A DNA stretch of 64,000 nucleotides from Adiantum capillus-veneris (taxonomy: Eukaryota > Streptophyta > Polypodiopsida > Polypodiales > Pteridaceae): positions 28,855,513 through 28,919,512 of the forward strand of contig CM043968.1 in assembly GCA_014529385.2 (NCBI GenBank), read 5' to 3'. Every line of letters begins with the position of its first letter. The stretch's first letter is position 1. The position numbers were made by a program, and so were the translations under genes. The notes beneath the pieces were generated by a model that was not told the origin of the DNA, ran no database searches, and saw only the letters and a program-made list of their open reading frames with translations. Positions 1-9,711 of this stretch are shown one piece after another.

Positions 1-67
1 GCGGTTTTTTTGTATGTAGTTTAAGGTGTTACTCAGACATGGAATAAAAAAGCGCTAGGAAATTGGG

Positions 68-674
68 TGACAAAGTGATGGCGTGGCATTACCATCTGTC
101 AGAGAAATGGCCAAGTGGATGAGAGAAACTGAACGGACTAACTTAAAGAACTTATGAAGCACCGGCTGTGGGGCCCGAAACCTAAAAGACAGAGCTTGAA
201 CCCTGAAAGGGGTTTTCATAAAATGCATTGACATGATGACATAGCAAATCGTAGGGAATTTCCGCAATTTGCGTTGCAGGTGCCACGTGGCAGGCTGTAC
301 GGATCGCCGCAAATTACGTTGGCTGTTTTTGGGAATCTCCAGCGCTAGCTTTTGGGGACAGAGCTTTTGGGTGAAAGTGATTTTGGACTGATTGCTTTTG
401 GGCATCCCATGTACTGTTTATAAGAGTCCTTGGGGCCTCAATCTGAGAGCATTTGGATGCAGAGTCTCAGAGCAGAGCTCCCTCGGGAGTTGTACTTTGC
501 AATGATTAATGATAAAGAAATACCGAAAGTGGTGCTAGACTTTGGGGCCAATACCTCTATGCACGGAACTACGTCGGGCCGTGTCGACTCTCTCTCTCTT
601 TTTCTCTGTTAAAGTTCCGGGATTTTGAAGTTTCTGTTCGTGTGTTGCTATTGATTTCTTGCTTGGAGTGACCA
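68..674 (+). repeat. LTR of decayed Ty3/gypsy element (LTR_A)
   Basis: This segment begins TGACAAAGTGATGGCGTGG and ends GGAGTGACCA. It has the same layout as the better-preserved LTRs at 58,813 and 60,926: a start with AAAGTGATG, a run of 'gcttttggg' motifs, a 'tttataagag' TATA-like box, 'gcatttggatgcagagtctc', then the AAAGAAATACCGAAAG core at 514-529. It is probably the 5' LTR of the element whose integrase tail follows. Its U3 differs strongly from the candidate 3' LTR at 9,397, so the pairing is an inference. Confidence 0.7.
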
Positions 675-1355
675 AGCCTATTACAGGGGTATTAGAGCTC
701 AGAAAGATTCTTCTTCTATGAAGGATCCAATCCTTTTTGCATTACATGCAGGTTTTTGTGAGAGAATCTTTGTGTCCTGACCCTGGACTTATTAGCCACT
801 CCCACCCTTACTTCATCGCGCATTGGGCGCACTCCCGTCTTCATCGCTCTGTCTTACAAGGCATAAAGCCATAAAGAACGCCAGATTACACATGGGTTTT
901 CCCGGAGAATCTGTCAGAGATAACATCTCTCGGTGGGCAGGCAGAGAAAAGTTGAAATCTGGTGCGGGAGCTGAAGAAAAGAATGAAGATTTTGACAAAT
1001 TCTTGGCGGAAAAGTTTGTCTCGAGCACGGCATAAGAAGGCAACAGACAAGCATCAACGTGACTTGGAGTAGAAGGAGAATGATTGGGTGCTACTCCGGT
1101 TTGAGAAAGCACGCCTACGAAAGAGGAAGGGTAAGTAGAGGCTTTTCCTAAAGCTTAGTATGTGATACTATGGGCCCTTCCAGGTACAAGAAAGGGTCAA
1201 CGGTATATCCTTTCGACTGAAGCTATCAAATACTTGGAAGATTTACAATGCATTCGATGCGAGTCTATTAAGAACTTTCAAAGGTGAAGTGCCAGAGGAC
1301 AGGGAGCTAGACGAGCAACCATAAGTGGAAGAGACTTAGTAGATTCTCCTCAAAT
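675..1355 (+). pseudogene. Gag leader fused to integrase tail of a Ty3/gypsy element
   Basis: The first part (about 790-1,030) is the 5' gag region. The same sequence occurs on the - strand at about 27,430-27,655, just inside another gypsy LTR. At about 1,030 it jumps directly to the C-terminal end of integrase, readable with several stops: KKATDKHQRD, then WVLLRFEKARL, then the GPF/Y-type motif YYGPFQV, then a tail like that at 60,030-60,130. Gag core, protease, reverse transcriptase, RNase H and the integrase catalytic core are absent, so it was internally deleted before the LINE inserted at 1,371. The reading frame resumes at 8,034 with the end of the chromodomain region (EAFGLAS). It is non-functional. 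Confidence 0.7.
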
Positions 1356-1371
1356 ACTAGAGATTTACCTT
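1356..1371. other. Target-site duplication, left copy, of LINE A
   Basis: ACTAGAGATTTACCTT abuts the poly(T) (poly(A) of a minus-strand LINE) at 1,371. The same 16 bases occur at 8,018-8,033, and the interrupted gypsy sequence resumes immediately after them. The final T is ambiguous with the poly(T). Confidence 0.9.
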
Positions 1372-1514
1372 TTTTTTTTCCGAGAAAAAGATCCTTCTAT
1401 TAGTTAATGAAAACTGCCCATAGGGCTACATCCACCTCTGCAGGAGAGGGCTACAACAAGCATGATGGGGAGACTCTCCCAATGAAAAAACAGCATATAT
1501 ACAATGGGGCTAAA

Positions 1515-4500
1515 TCAAGAGATGGGAGGAGGGAAGAGCCACACAGGTGGATAGTAGTGCCATCTGAGCACCCCCTGGACCATGGTGTAGAAAGGCCCAG
1601 GGCACCAGAGTCGAACGAAAGCCTCGCGGCGCTCCCGCATGCGGTCGGAGCTGCCCTGTAGTCCCTCAAGCTGTCCTCTGAGAGTATGGATCAGCTCTAG
1701 CCAAAAGTCACAAACAGTCTCTGCTGGTGGCACAGGGCGAGGCTCAAAGATGCGGAAACAGCAGGCCCGCCAGATGAACCAAAGAGCTAGGCCGCTGATG
1801 AGCTCCCAACACTCCTCTCTCTCACTGCACCACTCCTGTGGAGTAAGATTTGTAGCAGGCTGGAGTGTAGGTCGCCCCCCCTGTATCACTATCATCCTGC
1901 TGGTGGAAGATAGCTCAAACTGAAGTGCCGGGCCCGTGAGGGTGGACCAAGCCGCTGCCCCCCAAGTGTACTGTCGAGCCGTGGAGAGGGCAGGCATCAG
2001 CCGAAGAACTCGTAACCACACCTGCTGGGCCGAGGGATAGTCCCAAAGACAGTGACGCTGACTCTCCACCAACTGGTCACAGACTGCACATGCGGCCGAG
2101 AGACCACTATGCACAAGCCAGCTCCCTACTGCTGTGGCTCTGTGTGCAACCAACCACTGGAACAAAGTGACGCGCCTCGGCTGTCTGGAGTCCCACAGCC
2201 TCTGCCAAAAAGCTGCCAAGAACTCGACTGTGAGGCCCTCCTCCTGCCAATGACGTGCGGCAGCAGGGCGGGCCTCTCTGTGTGCTGCAAGTATATGACG
2301 TCCAAGCCGAACAGTGTACTGAAAGAAAGGGACTCCTGGGCGGTCTGCAGAAGAGAAGGGGTCCCTCCATAGCCACTCACCAGGATCCCACTGTACTCGT
2401 GCTAGTTGACAGCACTCCCAAGCCCATAGCCTCCAGTGTCCTGCCTCAAGAGCTGCTGGGTCAGGGTCTATGACGCAAGTCCTCCCACAGATGCCCACAA
2501 CTCGGATCCTCTGGAAACAGCACTCTGCTACCTGCGGGGCCTCTACTGCAACTCGCTGTAATCGTCCCCCACCCTGAAGCTCGAAGAACAGGGCTGGGAC
2601 AGTCTCTGAACAAGCCCTGACTGAAATGAGAACCTCCAGTCGTGTGAAGGCTCCCATCCATCGGGGTGCTACTGGCTCGAGAGGCATGAGCCACTCAGCT
2701 GGAATTGACTCTGAGATGTCCTGACAGATGCTCTGAACCCCTCTCATGCCCTGTAGCTGGACAGCCTGCACCTCCTCTGACAAACCTGTGAACTCTAGCC
2801 AGTCACCTAGAGAGCGCGCTGGACCTGCTACCATGGGACCCCAAGAAACATGAGGCCTACTCCCAACCAAGTGGCCTCTCTGAGTGCTAACCATGGGGTT
2901 CCAGACGAGGGGCTGCCGTAGGCGCTCCTCCGTGCACGTCGGCTGTCTCTGCTCTAGGCCACGCCGTAAGAGCTCCCAAGAACGAAGCAAACTCACAGTG
3001 AATCGGTCCTCCAGTCTCCTGCTCAAACCAACTCGGCACAACTCTGTAAAGATCCATCTGGTCGAAGGTTGCCAAGGGCCTCCTGACTGAGGCACCCTGG
3101 CACGAAGCCTCTGCATCAAGAACTCCTTCCAGGGCTCCTCGCCTGGAAGAAGTCCTCTGATGACGAACTTCCCAAGAAGGGCTCTGCTCTGCTGTGCTGG
3201 ATCAATGATCCCAAGCCCTCCCTGAGAACAAGGAAGTGTGATGACCGACCAAGCCACCTTGGCTCGGGCAATCTGAGTGTCGCGACCTGACCAAAGGAAG
3301 TTCCTGATCAGCCTCTCTACCTGGCTGATACAAGAACTCGAGAAGATCCAGCAAGAAGTGATGTACCACATAGTCGCCAACAACACCTGGTTGGCAACTA
3401 CTACTCTACGAGCCAGCGAAAGTCGTGCTGAGCTCCAATGTAACAGCTTTCTCCTGATGGACAGGAGAAGAGGAGCAATCTGCTGCTCGGGGGACAAATC
3501 CAAACCAACCTGACAACCCAAGTATCGAACTGCAGTCCCTGGAGGAATCCACCTGAAACCCTCTCCTGGCATCCAATCTGGCACAGGAGCACTGCTAACC
3601 GAGAAAGCCATTGTCTTTCTCCAGTTGATCAGTGCGCCCGATGCACAGCAGAAGGTCTCCAAAGCCTGCCCACATCTATGTAAATTGGCCTCCTGGCCCT
3701 CTAAGTACAAGGCCGAGTTGTCGGCAAACTCAGCGTCCAGAAACTCATCTCCTTGTATAGGGAGTGCTAAGCCCCTCAAACCAACCTGCTGTGACACCAA
3801 AAATCTGCTCATCGCCTCCGCATAGAACAGAAAGAGAAAGGGGGCAAGAGGACAACCCTGTCTGACCGATCGTGTGAGCATGAAGCGCTCACCTCTACCT
3901 CCTGCCAAAAGCACCTGACTGTGAGCCTGTCTGTACAAAGTTGACACCCCTTTGATCCAAGCATCTGAAAAGCCCATCCTACGAAGCGTGCCCTCTAGAA
4001 AGTCCCAATCAACTCTGTTGTATGCCTTCTCAAAATCGAGAAGAAGAATCACAAGGTCCTCTCCACGGAGACGTGCCAGGGCAGAAGCCTCCCAGAAAGT
4101 GAAGATGTTGTCAAGGATACTGCGTTCCTTGACAAAACCTGTATGAGTCCCATGTATAAGGCTCTCCAAAAGTGGCTGAATCCTCAAACTCAGAGCCTTG
4201 GCAAGAATTTTGTAGGCTGAGTTGAGGATGGTGATGGGGCGCCACTGTCGAATCTCATCCAAGGAGCCACCCTCCTTTGGAATGAGGTAAATCAGGCCCT
4301 CACTCATGCTATCCGGCATCACTCCTGTGTGCAGAATGTACTGAAAGGCACTACAAAGATCTGGGCCAAGCAGGTCCCAGTACTCCAAGAAGAAGCTGGG
4401 AGTCAGCCCATCCTCACCTGGACAGCTACCACGAGGGAGGGCCCTAAGAGCCGTGTGCAGCTCCTCAAGCTGAAGAGGTATCTCTAGCCTCTGGCGCATC

Positions 4501-5867
4501 TCCTCAGTCACAAGACAAGGCATCTGCGCCCAAACCTGCTCCCTGCATGCATCCTGTCTCTCTGACTGGGGCTCAGCCGACAGTAGCTCACGGTAAAAGT
4601 CAGTAGCAACTGCACGCATATCCTCAGGCTCACAAACAACTGACCCATCGGGTCTCCTCAGCTGATTGACCTTGGCATGCGAGTGCCGAGGTCCCACTGT
4701 CTCAAAAAAAGCACCTGTCACTCTGTCACCCACCTGAGTCCACTGAGATGCCTGTCGGTGAAAGGCAAACTCATGGCGCCTCTCCTCTGTGCAAGCAAGC
4801 TCCTGTCGAGCCTGCTGTAACTGCTCCTCCAACCATGGACTGTCTGGATGCTGCTCCTGCATTCTCTGTAGTGAAGCAATGCCTTGTCTGAGACGCTGCT
4901 CCTCCTCTCTCGCTGCAGCCCGTCGAGCCAGAGACTCCTAGAGAAAAAAGTGGCTAAGCTGAGCTAGGCCTAAGGCCACTCTGTCTGCAGGTAGAGCCTG
5001 GCTGTCCATGCCCTCTGTCCAGAGAGCCTCTACCCTCTCTCTGAGTGCTGAGTCCAACAAGACCCGCTCTGGGATGCGAAGCATCGTGCTCCCACTCCTC
5101 TGCCTGTCTGCCACTGTGAGGATCACTGGTGCATGGTCCGAGAAGGATGTCCCTGCCAGGATGCCCACTGATCCCCCCAAGTCACTGAAGTGGTCACTAG
5201 TGTAGAAGCGATCTATCCGCGATAGATTCACTCCTCCCACTCTGCGGTCCGATCTAGAGAAGGCAAGACTCTCTGGAGGCCTCAGAAAGCCAGAATGCTG
5301 CCATGTATCCGAGACCCTCAAAGTCATACACAACCTCTCCCAAGCTGCTAACTCGACTCCATGCACAGTAGCATGGCTGCCTCCGATCCTGTCAGAGGGG
5401 TCCTCCAACATGTTGAAGTCCCCTCCTACACACCAATGGTCAACCTGTGGCAAAGACTCAACAATCTGTGACCAAAACTCTGCACGAGCACTCGCCACAT
5501 TGGGCGCATAGATGTTCAGGAAGCCCACAAGGCCACCCTGAACCTGCAAAGTAATCCACTGAGCCCTGCCTGGCACAATAATCCCTCTGCCCACAATGGC
5601 CTGCTACAATGAGTCCGCAATAGTCATACATACCCCACCCTGGATGCCTCCAGGTCCAAAAGCAGCTGACCAAAAGGTATCATAACGTCCACGCAAAATC
5701 TGACCACATCGCCGAATGCGGCTCTCAGACAAATGGTGCTCCTGAAGCATAAGGAGATCAATCTCTCCTCCCACAAGGCAACGCTGAAGCTCCTGACGCA
5801 ATCGGCCCCGCTGTCGCTGAAACTGGGGCCCACCTAATCCCTGCACGTTCCACGAGACGATCCTCAT
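1515..5867 (-). pseudogene. LINE A ORF2: endonuclease-reverse transcriptase, two TAG stops
   Basis: ORF2 starts at ATG 5,867 (MRIVSWNVQGLGG) and stays in one frame to 1,515, about 1,450 codons, broken only by TAG at 5,606-5,604 and TAG at 4,940-4,938. The N-terminal APE-type endonuclease shows SWNVQGLG, LQEHH, GGDFN and SDHAPV. The reverse transcriptase shows IRQWRPITILNSAYKI, GFVKERSILDN, LLLDFEKAYNRVDW and GCPLAPFLFLFYAEAM. The catalytic FADD box reads FADN, so the second aspartate is lost. The C-terminal end has a zf-RVT-like module (VCDQLVESQRHCLW). Without reversal of the stops and the D-to-N change the protein cannot be active. The homology call is secure. Confidence 0.92.
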
Positions 5868-7731
5868 GGGGAGCGAGAGAGAACAGATGCTGCCGCAGCA
5901 GCAAGACGGGCTATCTTCGAGGCAGGCTTGGATGGGGAGTAATCCGCATTCGAGCGTCCTCTAGATAGGCGAGCCTGTAGTGACTGCCTGGCCCAAGCCC
6001 AAGCAGAGCGAGCCGTGCATAAAGCAACCTCCTCTGTCCAGGAGTCCTCATGTATGTATACATAGCAAGGCAAACACTGCGTATCAGCAAAAAAGTACAC
6101 CACAATGTGCCTACATCCTGCTGAGTCTGGGGGTGTCACCGCAAACTTGGCCAGTGGCCACAAAGTCTGCAGCAAATCTGTAACTCCAAGTTCTCCCATG
6201 TGGTGAGAGAACTCGAGAACCTGTGTATGCAACCATCCCACCACTGAGTCGAGGGACCACTCACAGAGGGGAAAAGAGAAACCAACTGCTGAGTCCAAGG
6301 CCTCTGTCCCCCTAGCGGCGAGGAACAGAGCGTGGACCCTGAAGCAGGCTGCCTCGTGGTCTGCTGCGGAATCGCCGAGAAAACGAGTGAATCTGTAATC
6401 GAAGAAATCACATCGGCGTCGGAGGTCAATGCTCGCCAAACCACGAGGGATAGCTGCAAGGGAAGATGTCTGAATCTGCAAAGGGGGCCGCAAGAAGGGC
6501 TGACCCTCTCTCGCTAGGCGACTTGTGGCAAAAGCGCTGCCAAGAGATCTCCTAGCCGCCGGCGAGGGACCGGTCTCCTGAGCCGACTGTGGTACTGGAG
6601 CAGGAGGAGCTGGGGGGGGGGGGGGGGGGGGGGGGGGGGCGGAGGAGAAGAGAAGCGGGGTGGGGCGGCAGAGACAGGGGGGCGAGATGGGGAGTGGGCG
6701 GGAGCAGAGGGCGGGGGAGGGGATGAGGAGGAAGAGGGGAAATCTGAAGGTGGGGTGGTTGGCGAGGGTGAAGCGGAAGTGGAGGCTGGCGTAGGGGGCT
6801 CCTCTTGCTCAAGAGGACCAAAGCGGTTCCCCGTGGGAACCCACTGCTGCTGAGTAGGCATCTGAGGGCCACTCTGAGTGCCAGGCTGTCGCTGTGGCAC
6901 CCGGCGTCGACGGCCGCGGTCCTGCTGCCACCCCTCCTCCGCTAGAGCCCCAGGCTCGGAGGGTGGCTCAGAATCTGTGCGCTGTGCCGCTAGCTGTGGT
7001 TGCGGCCCAGCCTTGGCAGGCTGGGGCTGAGGCTGAGGTGCAGGTCGAGGCCTCCTCCGTGGACAGGCCTTCGCTAGGTTCGGGAGACCCGAGTACTCCA
7101 CACTCTGTCTAAACCAACCCCCACTCACCCGAGGCAGAAGGATGACCTTCGGGAGCGTGTGGGTATCTCTGACCAAAACTTGAACTGAAGGGATGCCGGC
7201 CGCCTTGGCAGCTACTGATGCTGCCGTACGAGGTGTCTCCAGAACAGTCCCGATGGCGGAGCCAATCCTGGAGAGAAGTGGAAGGTACTCCCTCCGTAAA
7301 CCGGGAAAGCAGACTGAGATGGGGATGTCTGCCTCCTCTACTAGCACATCTGAAGTCGGGTCAAAACCATGTCGCCACTGTCGAAAGTGGGCGCGTTATG
7401 CTCGGATAGCCAGTGGACTCATAGCTATGACCTTGGAGGCCATCTCGGAAGTCTCGAACTCGATCTGGTAGTACCCCCGTCCGAGGATCTGGACATCCAA
7501 AATCTTGCCCACCTCTGCGAGAAGGCAGGCCTGGAGAAGGTCTCGCAACTCTCCTCTGCTAGGACGGGTGCCGAGAACCTTGCAGATGACAGAAGTCGCT
7601 TGCAAGCGCTCTACCTCTGCGGCAAGGCTCGCTTGCTCTGTCGGCGAAAGAGCAAGTCGAATGGTGGGCTCAGCGGGGTCAGGCGAGGGGGCTTCAGGCG
7701 AGTCCCTCTGTGGCGGAGCTGGAGCCTCCAT
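5864..7731 (-). pseudogene. LINE A ORF1: DUF4283-like RNA-binding protein, disrupted
   Basis: This would be the RNA-binding chaperone of the LINE RNP. The start is ATG at 7,731 (MEAPAPPQRD). An N-terminal region with VICKVLG and LGRGYYQIEF, and a second half with VCFPGLRREYLPLL and IGSAIGTVLETPRTA, fit the DUF4283 domain of plant retroelements. No CCHC knuckle is visible. Instead there is a long Gln/Pro/Arg-rich linker ending in a proline run encoded by the homopolymer at 6,612-6,639. Two lesions are seen. One is an in-frame TAA at 7,398-7,396 (AIRA*RAHF). The other is a change of frame at the homopolymer, after which the natural frame (APVPQSAQETG, then about 210 residues) runs to the stop at 5,864. 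The terminal TGA overlaps the ORF2 ATG as ATGA, which suggests termination-reinitiation. Confidence 0.75.
6612..6639. repeat. 28-base G homopolymer inside LINE A ORF1
   Basis: Uninterrupted G run on the + strand, coding for proline in the - strand ORF1. The conserved frame differs on its two sides, so its length decides the ORF1 frame. The exact length may be a sequencing uncertainty. Confidence 0.9.
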
Positions 7732-8017
7732 CTGTGTCTACTGCTGAGTCGAAGAAGCGGACGGTGAAGATAAAACTGCAACTGAGTGCGCCGAACACTT
7801 GTCCGAAGAAAAAGTGTTGCAGAGCCAGGCGCAGAAAACCTTCGGGGACAAAGAGGACGGGGGGGGGGATGGAGGGAAGGATAAAGTGGCGAGCGAGGGT
7901 ACAAAAGGTTGCGCGGGGGGGGGTCAAGCTGTTTCGCCAAAAAACAGCCAAGGAATGGGGGGCAACGGGCGGGCTAGGGGGCAGCTAGGGGCGAGGGCGG
8001 CGGGCAGCAGAGCACCC

Positions 8018-8033
8018 ACTAGAGATTTACCTT
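8018..8033. other. Target-site duplication, right copy, of LINE A
   Basis: Second copy of ACTAGAGATTTACCTT. The split gypsy reading frame continues directly into GAGGCTTTTGG, matching the intact layout at 60,310-60,335. Confidence 0.9.
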
Positions 8034-8471
8034 GAGGCTTTTGGTTTAGCATCGACTATTCCGAAAGTTATCGAGGATTCAACAGTTTGAATGTGGTGGA
8101 GTGCGAACTGCACGAGGGGAGCTACTCCACTCCTTTGTCACAAGTTACCTCGACACAATTAAAGTCACTAATTTCTTTCTAAGATTTTGGGAATACTCGT
8201 AGGCTGACAATGTTCTGTTGAATGACTTTATGAAAAGATGTACATTGAAATGGGAATTCCTAAAATTAAACTTGTTACATGTGCTCTCTCATGTGTGTAT
8301 GTTTGAGTGCGTATCGAAAAGATGAAATGACTATAGCATTTTATCTATTCACCTGCTGACAAGTGATATGAAATGTGATAGAAACGAGATTTAGTAGATC
8401 AAGAGATTCATGAAAAGATCAAGGCAGTCTGCTAAAAAAGTTACAATGATCATGATTCTCATATGAGATCT
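8034..8471 (+). other. 3' untranslated region of the decayed gypsy element
   Basis: Starts with the last residues of the polyprotein and then follows the 3' UTR of the element at 60,336-60,925. Shared phrases are 'ggggagctactccactcctttgtca', 'aaagtcact' and 'ctgacaatgttctg..gaatgactttatgaaa'. No gene is seen in it. Confidence 0.6.
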
Positions 8472-9203
8472 TGTCATAAACTGCTGACGTGTCAAGCCAC
8501 TGAAGAGCGGAGCCAACTTGCACATCTCGGCCAAGGTGCCTAAACCCTAGAAGTAGCAGAAGAAGCAAAAGCAGCAGAAGAAGTTTCACCAACTTGAAAA
8601 GTCTTGCCAAGTGGCCTATTTTTAAAGAAGAGTTCCCACCAACTTATGGGACTCTGTCCAATGGAGCCCAAGTGACCTAAAGAAATTAAATAAAGCAGGA
8701 CCCACACACACACACGCAGATTGGCGTAAAATGTCTGATGACGTGGCAGTTGTACGGACGCCCCGTTTGGCGTTGACAGTGCCACATGGAAGATTGTACG
8801 GACCTCCTCATTTCGCGCTGCTGGCTGTTGATGTAGCAGGTGTACGGATTTCCTAAAATCGCGCTGGCTGATTTTCAGCATGTTCTTTTGGGCCAGATGC
8901 TTTTGAGTTTGAAGCTTTTCATGTAACTGCTTTTCATAGGCCAAGGGCCTTTAAATATGTGCAAAGGGTTCAGTGTCTAGCACTCTTCCGCATGAAGGTG
9001 TGGAGCGTGAGTACCGGCATTGTACTCAGTTGGAGCAATATAAAGAAATACCGAAAGAGGCGCCAAGGTTTGGGGCCAATGCTCTCTTGGGGTGGAACTC
9101 CGCCACTCCCGTCTTGTGTGCCGTGCATCTCTTTCAATTCAATTGTAATTTGAAGTGCTTAAAGTTGTTCAATCTGTTCTTTTCCATTGGCACGTGGTGC
9201 CCC
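8472..9203 (+). repeat. Probable solo LTR (LTR_B) inserted in the gypsy 3' UTR
   Basis: Begins TGTCATAAACTGCTGACGTG and contains the CTTTTGGG/CTTTTGAG motifs, a 'tttaaatatgtg' TATA-like box and the shared core TAAAGAAATACCGAAAGAGG at about 9,041-9,060, followed by TTTGGGGCCAAT. There is no internal element next to it, and the host 3' UTR appears to continue from about 9,204. The right boundary is approximate. Confidence 0.55.
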
Positions 9204-9396
9204 TGTCCCGTTACAAATATTGACGGGGATAATGATGTGAAGGTTCAGTGACCGTTGTTTTTGTGCAAGTACCGGATGTGTGCAGCCTAGTGCGTGATAC
9301 TTAGAGCAAGTTCAATGTCTATTGAACTAGTTTTTGTCCTTTGTCTGTTTTGCAGGCGTAATTGAGGGCAATTATTATTCTTTCAAGAGGGGGGTA
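9204..9396 (+). other. End of gypsy 3' UTR with polypurine tract
   Basis: Ends TTTCAAGAGGGGGGTA immediately before TGTCACAAG at 9,397. The same phrase, preceded by TTGCAGGCGTAAT, precedes the LTR at 60,926. This is the plus-strand primer site for LTR replication. Confidence 0.75.
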
Positions 9397-9711
9397 TGTC
9401 ACAAGTTTATGACATGGCAACTTGCAGATAATGGCCGAGAGGCCATAGGGAGTCCTTTCTCTTCCAACTTTCACATCATTGCCGAGGGGTGGCCCAAACC
9501 CTTCTAAAAAGAAGGCGAACGAATTCTTGACGTGGTTGCCGTACGGCCCACCCAGAAAACGCAGAAGGTGCTAGCTAACATGGCCAGCTGTACGGAATTC
9601 TGCAAACGCAGGCAGCCCATAGGGCTCTAGCTTTTGAAATTGCAACTTTTGGGGGCACCTTGCTTTTGGGTCCCCCTTGTAAAACGTTTATAAGAGTGCC
9701 AAGGTCCTCTT
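9397..9711 (+). repeat. 3' LTR of gypsy element (LTR_C), U3 part, interrupted
   Basis: Starts TGTCACAAGTTTATGACATGG right after the polypurine tract. The TATA-like 'gtttataagagtgcc' at about 9,687 corresponds to 'gtttataagagtcc' in LTR_A. LINE B interrupts it at about 9,712, and the rest is at 11,590-11,740. Confidence 0.7.

Larger units (their letters stand above)
1371..8017 (-). mobile_element. LINE A: full-length L1-like non-LTR retrotransposon
   Basis: This is a 6.6-kb element read right to left: 5' UTR (8,017-7,732), ORF1 (7,731-5,864), ORF2 (5,867-1,515), a short 3' UTR and a poly(A) tail (T-run 1,371-1,379). It is bounded by a 16-bp duplication, the usual trace of target-primed reverse transcription. 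The 3' UTR is shared almost base for base with LINE B (end at 11,589), so the two copies are one family. It looks complete end to end but is disabled by point mutations: a TAA in ORF1, a frame change at a G homopolymer, two TAG codons in ORF2 and an altered RT active site. Confidence 0.92.

Noticed and set aside
2052-2372. 106-codon ORF (+) and similar frames across 1,400-5,200
   Set aside because: Shadow frames of the - strand LINE A ORF2.
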